Assembly (NCBI GenBank): GCA_963798655.1
Contig: CAWCUH010000004.1
Span: 558,001-622,000, forward strand
Source of the DNA: CAVSMC01 sp963798655
GTDB taxonomy: Bacteria; Pseudomonadota; Gammaproteobacteria; Burkholderiales; Casimicrobiaceae
DNA: 64,000 bases
Direction of reading: 5' to 3'
The position numbers and the translations under genes were made by a program. This document shows, in pieces, positions 1 through 8,322 of the stretch (within the stretch, counting starts at the first letter, position 1; the number at the start of each line of letters is the position of its first letter). The notes beneath the pieces were generated by a model. It saw nothing but the letters and a program-made list of their open reading frames with translations. It was not told the origin of the DNA and made no database searches.

Positions 1-267
1 GCGCGCGAGCTCGGTGTGCAAATGCGCGGCCTGGTCGCGCATGACCTCGGCGATCGTCGCGCGCTCGCGCGGTGTGAACTCCGCGGCCGACATTGCGCGA
101 AGCTGCCCGAGAACGGCCTCGTAGACCTGCGCGACGCTTGTGAGCGGCAGCGTCTTCGCCCACTGCTTGACGCCCTCGGCGTCGGCGAATGCGAGCGCCG
201 GCACGCCGGGCGGACGCGGCGGGGCCGCCGGCGTCGGCATCAACACGGGAGAGATCGACTCGGGCAT
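1..267 (-). CDS. Conserved hypothetical protein, N-terminal part (runs off the window)
   Basis: Reading leftward from an ATG at 267 gives 89 codons without a stop up to the window edge, so the gene is cut by the boundary. The visible protein has a short Pro/Ala-rich lead (about residues 1-40), then a segment with the motif WAKTLPL, later LGQLRAM and FTPRERATIAEVMRDQ. This resembles the start of a betaproteobacterial family of unknown function that has a 'leucine-rich, PRER' opening; I recall that family only from its pattern, so function is left open. A second in-frame ATG at 240 could be the true start because no strong ribosome-binding site precedes either. A possible -10 hexamer (TATAAC on the minus strand) lies at 348-353. 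Confidence 0.5.
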   Translation of the reverse strand, partial: MPESISPVLMPTPAAPPRPPGVPALAFADAEGVKQWAKTLPLTSVAQVYEAVLGQLRAMSAAEFTPRERATIAEVMRDQAAHLHTELAR

Positions 268-651
268 CGTCGTGGCGATCGGGGCTGCGGCGACGGCCGT
301 CGTCACGCGCAAAACATGGACGAGGACCCTCGCGCAAGGTCCGGCCCGTTATAGCACACGGATTCCGCTTTGGCCGCCGCCGCCCGCCGTGCGGGCGCGG
401 CGGGCCCACGGCCGGCGTGAATATTACGAACCCGCGGCAGGGATTGCTCGCGTGCGCCGCCGCTGGCGGACGCTTACCGTAGTGCTCGACGAGTGGCACG
501 AAGCCGGCCGCCCGCGAGAAGAACACGTCGAAGCTGTCGGCTCAACCGTTGCCTCCACCCCGCGCGCCTCCGGCACGCCAGCTTGGAAACGTTGCGGGGC
601 TTTTTACATCGGGGCCGGGCCGTTGCCCGGTCTGCCCGGCAAGGAAACGAA
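268..651. other. Intergenic stretch without a supported gene
   Basis: This roughly 380-bp stretch separates the leftward partial gene from a rightward small ORF. Open frames across it are short, overlapping and Arg/Ala-rich, as expected by chance in GC-rich DNA. The only visible signals are a TATAAC hexamer at 348-353 on the minus strand and a ribosome-binding-like AAGGA at 641-645 in front of the small ORF at 652. Confidence 0.5.
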
Positions 652-906
652 ATGGCTCGCTGCGCACTCACCGATCGCAAGTCCGGCACCAACGGCGCGC
701 CGCGCAGCGCGGGCGGGCGCACCCGCTCGATCGCCGCCGGCGCGTGCGCGCTCGGCGCCATGTACATCGCGTTCGCCGTCGGCACGCCGTGGCTGCTGCA
801 CGACGCTCCGCCGGACAGCTACGCAGCGATTGCGACACAAGCCGCCTGCACCGCGGCGGCGGACGCGCGCTCGCATTGCGCTCAGGATAACGTGCTGGTG
901 CGCTAG
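652..906 (+). CDS. Small hypothetical membrane protein (84 aa)
   Basis: ATG at 652 is preceded at a good distance by AAGGA (641-645). The 84-residue product has a polar basic N-terminus (about residues 1-25), one hydrophobic segment (about residues 27-47, AGACALGAMYIAFAVGTPWL), and a short Ala-rich outer part with two cysteines (ATQAACTAAADARSHC). This fits a single-pass inner-membrane or anchored periplasmic protein. It converges on the large oxidoreductase gene, whose stop lies 6 bp beyond its own. I do not recognise a family. The alternative is that it is a chance ORF; the ribosome-binding site and the clean membrane segment favour a gene. Confidence 0.4.
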   Translation: MARCALTDRKSGTNGAPRSAGGRTRSIAAGACALGAMYIAFAVGTPWLLHDAPPDSYAAIATQAACTAAADARSHCAQDNVLVR

Positions 907-912
907 GCTGCG

Positions 913-3900
913 CTAGACGAGCACTCGTTCGATGCCGCCGCGATTCGCGTTGGCCACGTAGTCGGCCATCCAGTTTTCACCGAGCAGCCGGCGCGCCATT
1001 TCGACGACGATGTAATCGGCTTTCGTGCCGGCGTCCTCATCGAAGCGCGACAGTCCCTGCAGGCACGACGGGCACGACGTCAGCACCTTCACGTCGCCGG
1101 CGAAGCCGTCGGCGCGCAGCTTGTCGGCGCCGCTTCGCATCTCGCGCTCCTTGCGAAATCGCACCTGCGTCGAGATGTCGGGCCGCGTCGTCGCGAGCGT
1201 CCCCGATTCGCCGCAGCAGCGATCGTTCAGCGGCACGTTCGCGCCCATCAGCTCGCTCACGACCTTGAGCGGTGCGTACGTCTTCATCGGCGTGTGACAC
1301 GGATCGTGATACAGGTAGCGCACGCCGTCGACGCCGTCGAGCTTGACCCCCTTCTCGAGCAGGTACTCGTGGATGTCGAGCAGCCGGCAGCCGGGGAATA
1401 TCTTGTCGAACTCGTACTTCGCGAGCTGGTCCATGCACGTGCCGCACGACACGACGACGGTCTTGATGTCGAGGTAGTTGAGCGTGTTGGCGACGCGATG
1501 GAACAGCACGCGGTTGTCGGTGATGATCTGCTGGCCCTTGTCGTGGTTGCCCGCGGATGTCTGCGGGTAGCCGCAGCACAGATAGCCTGGCGGCAGCACG
1601 CATTGCGCGCCGACGTGGTAGAGCATCGCCTGCGTCGCGAGCCCGACCTGCGAAAAGAGCCGCTCGGAGCCGCACCCGGGGAAATAGAACACGGCGTCGG
1701 AGTCGTCGGTGACCTTCGCCGGATCGCGGATCACCGGCACGATCGTGTCGTCCTCGATGTCGAGCAGCGCGCGCGCCGTGCGCTTCGGCACGCCTTTCGG
1801 CATCGGCTTGTTGATGAAGTGCACGACTTGCGCGACCAGCGGCCGCGCGCCGGTCGTCGCCGGCGGCCGGGCGGTCTGCGCGCGCGCATAGCCCAAGCCC
1901 TTGACGACGCGGTACGCGAGCCGCTGCGCGCGGTAGCCGACGTCGATCATCAGCGTCTTCGCGAGCTTCACCGTCGATGGGTCGGTCGCGTTCAGGAAGA
2001 GCATCGACGCCTTCGTGCCCGGGTTGAAGCGCTTCTTGCCGGTGCGGCGCAGGAAATTGCGCATCGCGATCGACACGTCGCCGAAGTCGATGTCGACCGG
2101 GCACGGGTTCTTGCACTTGTGGCACACCGTGCAGTGGTCGGCGACGTCGGAGAACTCGTCGAAGTGGCGCCACGAGACACCGCGTCGCGTCTGCTCCTCG
2201 TAGAGGAACGCCTCGGTCAGCAGCGACGTCGCGAGGATCTTGTTGCGCGGGCTGTACAGCAGGTTCGCGCGCGGCGAGTGCGTCGCGCACGGCGACTTGC
2301 ATTTGCCGCAGCGCAGGCAGTCCTTGATCATGTCGGCGATGCCGCCGATGTCGCTCGCCTCTAGGATCAGGCTCTCGTGGCCGATCAGCGAGAAGCTCGG
2401 CGTGTACGCGTTGCGCAGGTCCGACGGCGTGTCCGCGTCGCGCAGCAGCTTGCCGGCGTTGAAGCGGCCATGCGGGTCGATTTCGCGCTTGTAGTCGGCG
2501 AACGGCGCCAGCTCCTCGTCGGTCAGGTATTCGAGCTTGGTGATGCCGATGCCGTGCTCGCCCGAGATGACGCCACCGAGCGCACGCGCGAGCGCCATGA
2601 TCCGCGCCACCGCAGCGTTCGCCTGCTGCAGCATCGCGTAGTCGTCGGAGTTCACCGGGATGTTCGTATGCACGTTGCCGTCGCCGGCGTGCATGTGCAG
2701 CGCGATGAACACCCGCCGGCGCAGCACCCGCGCGTGGATCGCATTCACGCGTGCGATCACCGGCGCGCATAGCGAGCCGGCGAAGAGCTCCTCGAGCGGG
2801 CCTTTCAGCTCGCGCTTCCACGAAACGACGGTCGCGTGGTCGCGCAGCGGCACGAACGTCTCGTCGAGCCGCGCGAGCAGATCGCTCCAATGCGCGCGCG
2901 TCGCGGCGACGAGAGCGCGCGCGTCGTCGCGCTTCTCGTCGATCACTTCCTGCGCGGGACGCTCGTCGTTGTCGGGTCCCCACGACTGCAGGAACGCCGG
3001 GCTCGCGAAGAAGCGCTCGAGCTCGTCGCAGAGCTCGATCTTGTTCGCGATCGAGAACTCGATGTTGATCCGCTCGACGCCGTCGGTGTAGTCGCCGAGG
3101 CGCTCGAGCGGGATCACGACGTCCTCGTTGATCTTGAACGCGTTCGTGTGCCGCGCGATCGCCGCCGTGCGCGAGCGGTCGAGCCAGAACTTGCGACGGC
3201 TTTCCGGCGAAACCGCGACAAAGCCTTCGCCGCCGCGCGCGTTGGCGATGCGCACGACCTCGGACGCCGCCTTCGCGACGGCGTCGTCCGACTCGCCGAC
3301 GATGTCTCCGAGCAGCACCATCTTCGGCCTGCCGTGACGCTTCGCCTTCGTCGCGTAGCCGACGGCTTTCACATAACGCTCGTCGAGATGCTCGAGACCG
3401 GCGAGGATCGCGCCGTGCGGCCGCGCGTCGAGGAAGTTCTTCACCTCGACGATCGCCGGCGTGGACTGGTGCGCGGTGCCGAAGAACTCGAGGCAGACAG
3501 TGCGCGTCGCCGGCGGCATCCGATGCAGCACGAAGCGGGCGCTGGTGACGATGCCGTCGCAGCCCTCCTTCTGCACGCCCGGAAGGCCGGCGAGGAACTT
3601 GTCGGTGACATCCTTGCCGAGGCCGACCTTGCGAAAGGTGCCGCCGGGAATCGTCAGCGTGCGCGTGCGCCTGACCGTCTCGCGCTTCGCGTCGAGCCAG
3701 CGCACCTCGAACGTCGCCTCCCCGGCGTCGTGGATCTTGCCCATGTTGTGATCGAGGCGCACGACGTCGAGCCACTCGGCGTCCGGCGTCACCATCCGCC
3801 ACGACAGCAGGTTGTCGAGCGCCGTGCCCCACAGCACCGCTTTCTTGCCGCCGGCGTTCATCGCGACATTGCCGCCGATGCACGACGCGTCGGCGGACGT

Positions 3901-4788
3901 CGGGTCGCAGGCGAACACGAAGCCGGCACCCTCGGCGGCTTCCATCGCGCGCTTGGTGACGACACCCGCGCCGCAATCGAGCGTCGGAACCGGTTCATTG
4001 CGATCCGGGACCGTCATCGGCTCGATCGCCGACATCCGCTCGAGCTTCTCGGTGTTGATCACGGCCGAGCGCGGCGACAACGGAATCGCGCCCCCGGTGT
4101 AGCCGGTGCCGCCGCCGCGCGGGATGATCGTGAGGCCGAGCTCGATGCAGCCCTCGACGAGGCCGCGCACCTCGTCCTCGCTGTCGGGATGGAGAACGAC
4201 GAACGGGTATTCGACGCGCCAGTCGGTCGCGTCGGTCACGTGCGCGACGCGCGCGTAGCCGTCGAACGCGATGTTGTCCTTGTGCGTGTGCCGCGACAGC
4301 ACGCGCACGGCGCGCTTGCGCAGCGCCGCCGCCGCCGGGAACCACGCGGCGAAGCGGTCGACCGCGTGACGCGCCGCGCGCACCAGACGCGCGACCTTCG
4401 CGTCGCGATCCGGATCGGCATCGGCGCCCGCGGCAAGCGCCGTGCGCCGCTTCTCGATCTCGTTCAGCCGGTGATGCATCGCCTCGACGAGCAGCCGCCG
4501 CCGCGGCGGGTGGTCGAGCAGATCGTCCTGCAGGTACGGATTGCGCTCGACCACCCAGATGTCGCCGAGAACCTCGAACAGCATCCGGGCGGAACGGCCG
4601 GTGCGCCGCTCGCCGCGAAGCTCCTCGAGCATCCGCCACAGGTCGGCGCCGAGGAGGCGGATGACGATCTCGCGGTCCGAGAACGACGTGTAGTTGTACG
4701 GAATCTCGCGAACGCGCGGCGCCTCGCCGGGCAGCGCCTCGGCATCGGTCCGCGCGACGGGGTCGATGACGACATCCATGGGAACCAT
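913..4788 (-). CDS. Giant FAD-binding/Fe-S oxidoreductase (DUF3683, FAD oxidase and heterodisulfide-reductase-like fusion)
   Basis: About 1,290 residues joining several redox modules. N-terminal DUF3683-type segment (motif YNYTSFSDREI), then an FAD-binding PCMH domain around residues 195-375 (PRGGGTGYTGGAIPLS), an FAD-oxidase C-terminal domain typical of D-lactate/glycolate oxidases (HMHAGDGNVHTNIPV, GEHGIG), two ferredoxin-like 4Fe-4S motifs near residues 820 and 885 (CLRCGKCKSPC, CTVCHKCKNPC), and a C-terminal pair of cysteine-rich CCG modules (LCCGYPQ, RCCGESGT) as in glycolate oxidase iron-sulfur subunits and heterodisulfide reductases. It probably oxidises a 2-hydroxy acid and passes electrons to the respiratory chain; the substrate is not readable. 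The open frame extends upstream to 4869, but homologous proteins begin shortly before YNYTSF, so I start at ATG 4788 (4779 is possible). All cysteine clusters look intact. Confidence 0.9.
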   Translation of the reverse strand: MVPMDVVIDPVARTDAEALPGEAPRVREIPYNYTSFSDREIVIRLLGADLWRMLEELRGERRTGRSARMLFEVLGDIWVVERNPYLQDDLLDHPPRRRLLVEAMHHRLNEIEKRRTALAAGADADPDRDAKVARLVRAARHAVDRFAAWFPAAAALRKRAVRVLSRHTHKDNIAFDGYARVAHVTDATDWRVEYPFVVLHPDSEDEVRGLVEGCIELGLTIIPRGGGTGYTGGAIPLSPRSAVINTEKLERMSAIEPMTVPDRNEPVPTLDCGAGVVTKRAMEAAEGAGFVFACDPTSADASCIGGNVAMNAGGKKAVLWGTALDNLLSWRMVTPDAEWLDVVRLDHNMGKIHDAGEATFEVRWLDAKRETVRRTRTLTIPGGTFRKVGLGKDVTDKFLAGLPGVQKEGCDGIVTSARFVLHRMPPATRTVCLEFFGTAHQSTPAIVEVKNFLDARPHGAILAGLEHLDERYVKAVGYATKAKRHGRPKMVLLGDIVGESDDAVAKAASEVVRIANARGGEGFVAVSPESRRKFWLDRSRTAAIARHTNAFKINEDVVIPLERLGDYTDGVERINIEFSIANKIELCDELERFFASPAFLQSWGPDNDERPAQEVIDEKRDDARALVAATRAHWSDLLARLDETFVPLRDHATVVSWKRELKGPLEELFAGSLCAPVIARVNAIHARVLRRRVFIALHMHAGDGNVHTNIPVNSDDYAMLQQANAAVARIMALARALGGVISGEHGIGITKLEYLTDEELAPFADYKREIDPHGRFNAGKLLRDADTPSDLRNAYTPSFSLIGHESLILEASDIGGIADMIKDCLRCGKCKSPCATHSPRANLLYSPRNKILATSLLTEAFLYEEQTRRGVSWRHFDEFSDVADHCTVCHKCKNPCPVDIDFGDVSIAMRNFLRRTGKKRFNPGTKASMLFLNATDPSTVKLAKTLMIDVGYRAQRLAYRVVKGLGYARAQTARPPATTGARPLVAQVVHFINKPMPKGVPKRTARALLDIEDDTIVPVIRDPAKVTDDSDAVFYFPGCGSERLFSQVGLATQAMLYHVGAQCVLPPGYLCCGYPQTSAGNHDKGQQIITDNRVLFHRVANTLNYLDIKTVVVSCGTCMDQLAKYEFDKIFPGCRLLDIHEYLLEKGVKLDGVDGVRYLYHDPCHTPMKTYAPLKVVSELMGANVPLNDRCCGESGTLATTRPDISTQVRFRKEREMRSGADKLRADGFAGDVKVLTSCPSCLQGLSRFDEDAGTKADYIVVEMARRLLGENWMADYVANANRGGIERVLV

Positions 4789-4883
4789 CGATACTACCGC
4801 AGCGCACAACAGCGCCGCTGTCAGGCGGAATGAGACAGGCGCGGGCGATGTTTGTCCGCTGTTGCCCACAACGGAGACCGCTC

Positions 4884-5507
4884 ATGACCCGTCTCGCCCT
4901 GCTCGTCGCCACGACGTTCGCTCTCGCGATGCCCGCCGCCGTGTGCGCGGCGCCGCTCGCCTACACCGCAGCGCTCGCAGGCGCGAACGAGAATCCGGTG
5001 AACGCCTCGCCGGGCAGCGGATCGACGACGGTGTTCTACGACGCCGCGACGCACACGCTGCGCGTGGTCGTCAACTTTTCCGGGCTGACCGCCGGCACGA
5101 CCGCTTCGCACATCCACTGCTGCACGGCGCCTCCCGGCAATGCGGGCGTCGCGACGACCACGCCGACATTTCCCGGATTCCCGCTTGGCGTGATGGCCGG
5201 CACGTACGACAACACGCTCGACCTCACGTCGGCGAGCAGCTGGAATCCGGCGTTCATCACGGCGCAAGGCGGCACGCCGGCCGGCGCCGAGGCCGCGCTC
5301 GCCGCCGGCCTCGCGGCCGGAACGTCGTATCTGAACGTTCACACGACGGCGTTTCCGGCCGGGGAGCTGCGCGGCTTCCTCGGCGTGCCGGCAGCCGGCC
5401 CGGCGGTGTCGTCGGCGATTCCGACGCTCACCGAGGGCGCGCTGATCGTGTTGATCGCCGCCGTCGCGCTGATCGGCTTCGGCGTCGCGCGACAGCGGCG
5501 CAGCTAA
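4884..5507 (+). CDS. Secreted CHRD-domain protein with IPTL-CTERM sorting tail
   Basis: 207 residues. A signal peptide (residues 1 to about 24, MTRLALLVATTFALAMPAAVCA) is followed by a CHRD-type domain (about 25-175; ALAGANENPV near the start, SHIHCC in the middle, NVHTTAFPAGELRG near the end). The C-terminus is a textbook three-part sorting signal: IPTLTEG, a hydrophobic helix, then the basic end ARQRRS. That is the IPTL variant of PEP-CTERM, recognised in other bacteria by an exosortase, so the protein is probably exported and processed at the envelope. The ATG at 4884 is chosen because GGAG (4873-4876) stands 7 bp before it; an upstream in-frame ATG at 4830 overlaps the divergent gene and lacks such a site. 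No exosortase gene is in this window. Confidence 0.85.
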   Translation: MTRLALLVATTFALAMPAAVCAAPLAYTAALAGANENPVNASPGSGSTTVFYDAATHTLRVVVNFSGLTAGTTASHIHCCTAPPGNAGVATTTPTFPGFPLGVMAGTYDNTLDLTSASSWNPAFITAQGGTPAGAEAALAAGLAAGTSYLNVHTTAFPAGELRGFLGVPAAGPAVSSAIPTLTEGALIVLIAAVALIGFGVARQRRS

Positions 5508-5525
5508 GGCCTGGTTGAAGGGCCC

Positions 5526-5630
5526 TAGGTCAAGCGAACCTCGCGCCGGTCGAATCGGCGGTACGCGATCGCTTCGGCGACGTGCGGCGCGCGCACGCGT
5601 GGCCGAGCCAGCCGCACGGACATGGCCGCG
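5526..5630 (-). pseudogene. Degenerate second copy of the comM 3' end
   Basis: Bases 5526-5597 match the last about 70 bp of comM (6608-6680) with only scattered changes, and bases 5597-5630 then jump to match an internal comM segment near 7057-7085 (the CGWLGHA-coding part). The fragment is therefore a truncated comM copy with an internal deletion of about 380 bp relative to the main gene. It lies on the same strand as comM. It carries no open frame of its own and is best read as debris of a duplication or of a replaced allele. Confidence 0.65.
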
Positions 5631-5748
5631 TTGCACTCGTCCACATCCGGCTCAAATGCACGAAAGCCCACGGACTACTCAGAAAATCCGCAGACGCTCG
5701 GCGAGCATGTCCGCGAACCCTGCCGTGACCGACAGGGCAAAGAGCGGT

Positions 5749-6057
5749 TCACGGTTGTCCGCGCCCAATATGACGTGTGCTGTGCCAAGCTGCCAACGCA
5801 CCGACGGCCATCCCCAGAATATAGGGTGGCGCGCTTGTCCAATCGGGCTGCGCGTACGCACCAAGGAGCTTTGCTGCCGCGATCACCAAACCAAAACAAA
5901 GAATACCCAGTGCAACGTGCCCGATGTATATCAATCGTCGCATTAGCGCGGTCGCTGCCGTGGTAAGGCGCGTATGCACACTGAGCCTAGATCGATAAAC
6001 GATCACGACCGGAACCGTTGTCAATGCGCCGGCTAGCAGGCAAATAGTGAAGTTCAT
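5749..6057 (-). CDS. Small membrane protein, unrecognised (102 aa)
   Basis: The product has three clear hydrophobic stretches: residues about 1-22 (ICLLAGALTTVPVVIVY), 42-65 (IYIGHVALGILCFGLVIAAA) and 78-92 (PPYILGMAVGALAAW), ending in a His/Arg-rich tail. This predicts a two- to three-pass inner-membrane protein. It starts 18 bp after the stop of the small gene at 6076, so the two were probably co-transcribed leftward. Base composition here is visibly less GC-rich than in neighbouring housekeeping genes, which suggests acquired DNA. No family is recognised. Confidence 0.5.
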   Translation of the reverse strand: MNFTICLLAGALTTVPVVIVYRSRLSVHTRLTTAATALMRRLIYIGHVALGILCFGLVIAAAKLLGAYAQPDWTSAPPYILGMAVGALAAWHSTRHIGRGQP

Positions 6058-6075
6058 GCCAATGCCGTCACGTCG

Positions 6076-6337
6076 CTATGGCCCGCAGGAAAAGGGCATC
6101 GGCGAGAACCCTTGCTCAGCTGGCACCAAAAGCTCCGTAAGGATTTGACCAGCATTTGCAGCGGCAGCACCCGAAATTTGGCCCATGCGGATTGCAGATT
6201 CCGCGGACATGCCAATGCGAACCGAGCCGAGAGCCACTGCGAATCCGATTGTATAAGCCGCCGCCTGCGATTGAACCGATGGTGCCTTGAATCCCGACAG
6301 CTTGCCAATGCGTATACCGTTTGAGTTGAGCAATTGA
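6076..6337 (-). CDS. Small hypothetical gene, 5' end probably cut by the inverted-repeat element
   Basis: The open frame codes for a peptide with SGFKAPSVQSQAAAYTIG, then VALGSVRIGMSAESAIRMG and ISGAAAANAGQILTELLV before its stop at 6076. The frame runs rightward-to-left out of the 273-bp element at 6338-6610 without an ATG of its own; possible starts are a TTG near 6335 or codons inside the element. I read this as either the 3' remainder of a longer gene interrupted by the element or a small gene using a rare start. Small, Ala/Gly-rich and amphipathic; function unknown. It is followed closely by the membrane-protein gene at 5749-6057. Confidence 0.35.
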
Positions 6338-6610
6338 CTAGGGCCTGTTAACGCTATGGACGCAAACGCGTTGCACGGCCGAAAACGCCCGGCGCAAGGC
6401 GCGAAGGCGAAGCCGGGTCGGGCACCCGGCGAGACTTTGCAACGCTGCGATCGGCGTTTTCGGGAGCAACCCGAAGGGAACGGCCGGCTTGGGACGCCAC
6501 CTTTTGTTGCTCTCCTCGCCAAGACCGCCAGTCTTGGTTTCGTCGGCTGCCGCGACTGGCGCCCCACGCCACCCGTTCACGTTTGTGCCCATAGCGTTAA
6601 CAGGCCCTAG
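6338..6610. mobile_element. 273-bp MITE-like element with about 30-bp terminal inverted repeats flanked by CTAG
   Basis: The left end (6338-6367) and the reverse complement of the right end (6581-6610) agree at 28 of 30 positions; both begin CTAG then GGCCTGTTAACGCTATGG. The palindromic tetranucleotide CTAG at each end fits the YTAR target duplication known for IS5-family elements, so the core is 6342-6606. The interior has no transposase frame, only a smaller dyad (GGCCGAAAACGCC near 6378 against GGCGTTTTCGGG near 6453). Its right end coincides with the TAG stop codon of comM. A non-autonomous derivative of an insertion sequence is the simplest reading; the parent family is inferred. Confidence 0.7.
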
Positions 6611-8122
6611 CTCGAGCGAACCTCGCGCCGGTCGAAGCGGCGGTACGCGATCGCTTCGCCGACGTGCGGCGCGCGCACGCCGTCGCTGCCATCGACATCG
6701 GCGATCGTGCGCGCGACTTTCAGGATGCGGTGATACGCGCGCGCCGATAGCGAAAGCCGGGCAAGCGCCTGCGCAAGCAGTGCGGCGGCCTCGGCGTCGG
6801 GCGCGCAGTGTTGGTCGATCGCGCGGGTCGACAGCAGCGCGTTCGGCATGCCTTGTCGCGCCTGCGCGATTGCGCGAGCCCCAGCAACGCGCTCGCGCAC
6901 CGACGCGCTCGACTCGCCGCAGGGCGCAGCCGCGGCTAGCGCCTCGGCCGGAACCGGCGGGACGTCGATGCCGATGTCGATTCGGTCGAGCAGCGGACCC
7001 GAGACCCGCGAGCGGTAGCGCAGCACCTGGTCGGGCGTGCAATGGCAGCGCCCGCTCGCGTGGCCGAGCCAACCGCACGGGCACGGATTCATTGCCGCGA
7101 CGAGCTGGAAGCGCGCGGGGAACGTGCTCTGCCGCGCGGCGCGGGAGATGTGGATCGAGCCCGACTCGAGCGGCTCGCGCAGCACTTCGAGAACGCGCCG
7201 GTCCCATTCCGGCAACTCGTCGAGGAACAGCACGCCGTGATGGGCGAGCGAGATCTCTCCCGGACGCGGATCGCTGCCGCCGCCGACCAGCGCGACGCCG
7301 CTCGCCGTGTGATGCGGCGCACGGTACGGCGGCCTCGCCCAATGCGCCGGGTCGAAGCGCCCGGCGAGCGACGCGACCGCCGCACTCGCGAGCGCGTCGT
7401 CCTCGCCGAGCGCCGGCAGCAATCCCGGCAGCCGTTGCGCGAGCATCGACTTGCCGGTGCCCGGCGGGCCGATCAAGCAGCATGCTGTGCGCGCCGGCGG
7501 CGGCGATCTCGAGCGCTCGCTTGGCCGGCGCTTGTCCGCGCACGTCGGCGAGATCGAGCGCCGAGCCGTTTGCGCTCGCGATCCGGCCTGCGGCGAGCGG
7601 CACGAGCGGCGTGCGGCCGGTGAGATGCGCACACACGGCAAGGAGATCCGGCGCAGGGAGCACGACCAGGTCGCGAACGAACGCGGCTTCCTGCGCGCTC
7701 GCCGCGGGTAGCACGAACGAGCGGCCATCCCGGCGCGCGCAGAGCGCCATCGGCAGCGCGCCTCGAATCCGTCGCAACTCGCCGGTCAGCGCGAGCTCGC
7801 CGGCGAACTCGACGTTCGCAAGTGGCGGCGCGGGCAGCTGCGCGGTCGCCGCCAGGATGCCGAGCGCGATCGGAAGATCGAAGCGGCCCGATTCCTTGCG
7901 CAGGTCCGCCGGCGCGAGATTGACCGTTATCTTTCGCGCCGGGAACTCGAACTGCGCATTCGCGAGCGCGGCACGCACGCGGTCGCGCGCCTCCTTCACC
8001 TCGGTATCCGGCAAGCCAACCAGGTTGAAGGCCGGCAACCCGTTGGACAGATGGACCTCGACCGTGACGAGCGGAGCGTCGATTCCGGCGAGGCCCCGCG
8101 ACAACACGACGGCAACGGGCAT
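6607..8122 (-). pseudogene. comM: comM (YifB), Mg-chelatase-like AAA+ helicase, one-base frameshift
   Basis: ComM is a hexameric branch-migration helicase that helps integrate DNA taken up by natural transformation. The start (MPVAVVLSRGLAGIDAPLV) at 8122 and the N-terminal Lon-like domain read normally for about 215 codons. The frame then breaks just before Walker A: the codons for HSMLL are followed by an extra base in a run at about 7475, and the continuation (IGPPGTGKSMLAQRLPGLLPALG) is in the next frame, ending FDRREVRSS and TAG at 6607-6609. Downstream domains (Walker B FLDELPEW, NPCPCGWLG, C-terminal Mg-chelatase part) are intact. As sequenced, the ATPase is not made; a sequencing error in the homopolymer is the main alternative. 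Total length would be about 505 residues, normal for the family. Confidence 0.85.
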
Positions 8123-8322
8123 GAGCGAAGGTCTACGGTCACGAGCGACGCAGGGGAGATCGAGTCTAGCGACGCGCTCGACGCGGCGCGCTCCGCCGGA
8201 TGGCCGAGGCGGGAAGATTCGTGCATCCCGATGCGATTCTTCGCACCCGGCCGCGCGCCAGCGTGCGTACGGTTATCATCGGCGCTCAGCTATTGGCTTC
8301 GCCGCTGAACGATGATCACCGA

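Noticed and set aside
2836..4833. A 665-residue forward open frame
   Set aside because: Antisense to the DUF3683 oxidoreductase, which has full domain support; the composition is Arg/His/Leu-rich with no motif.
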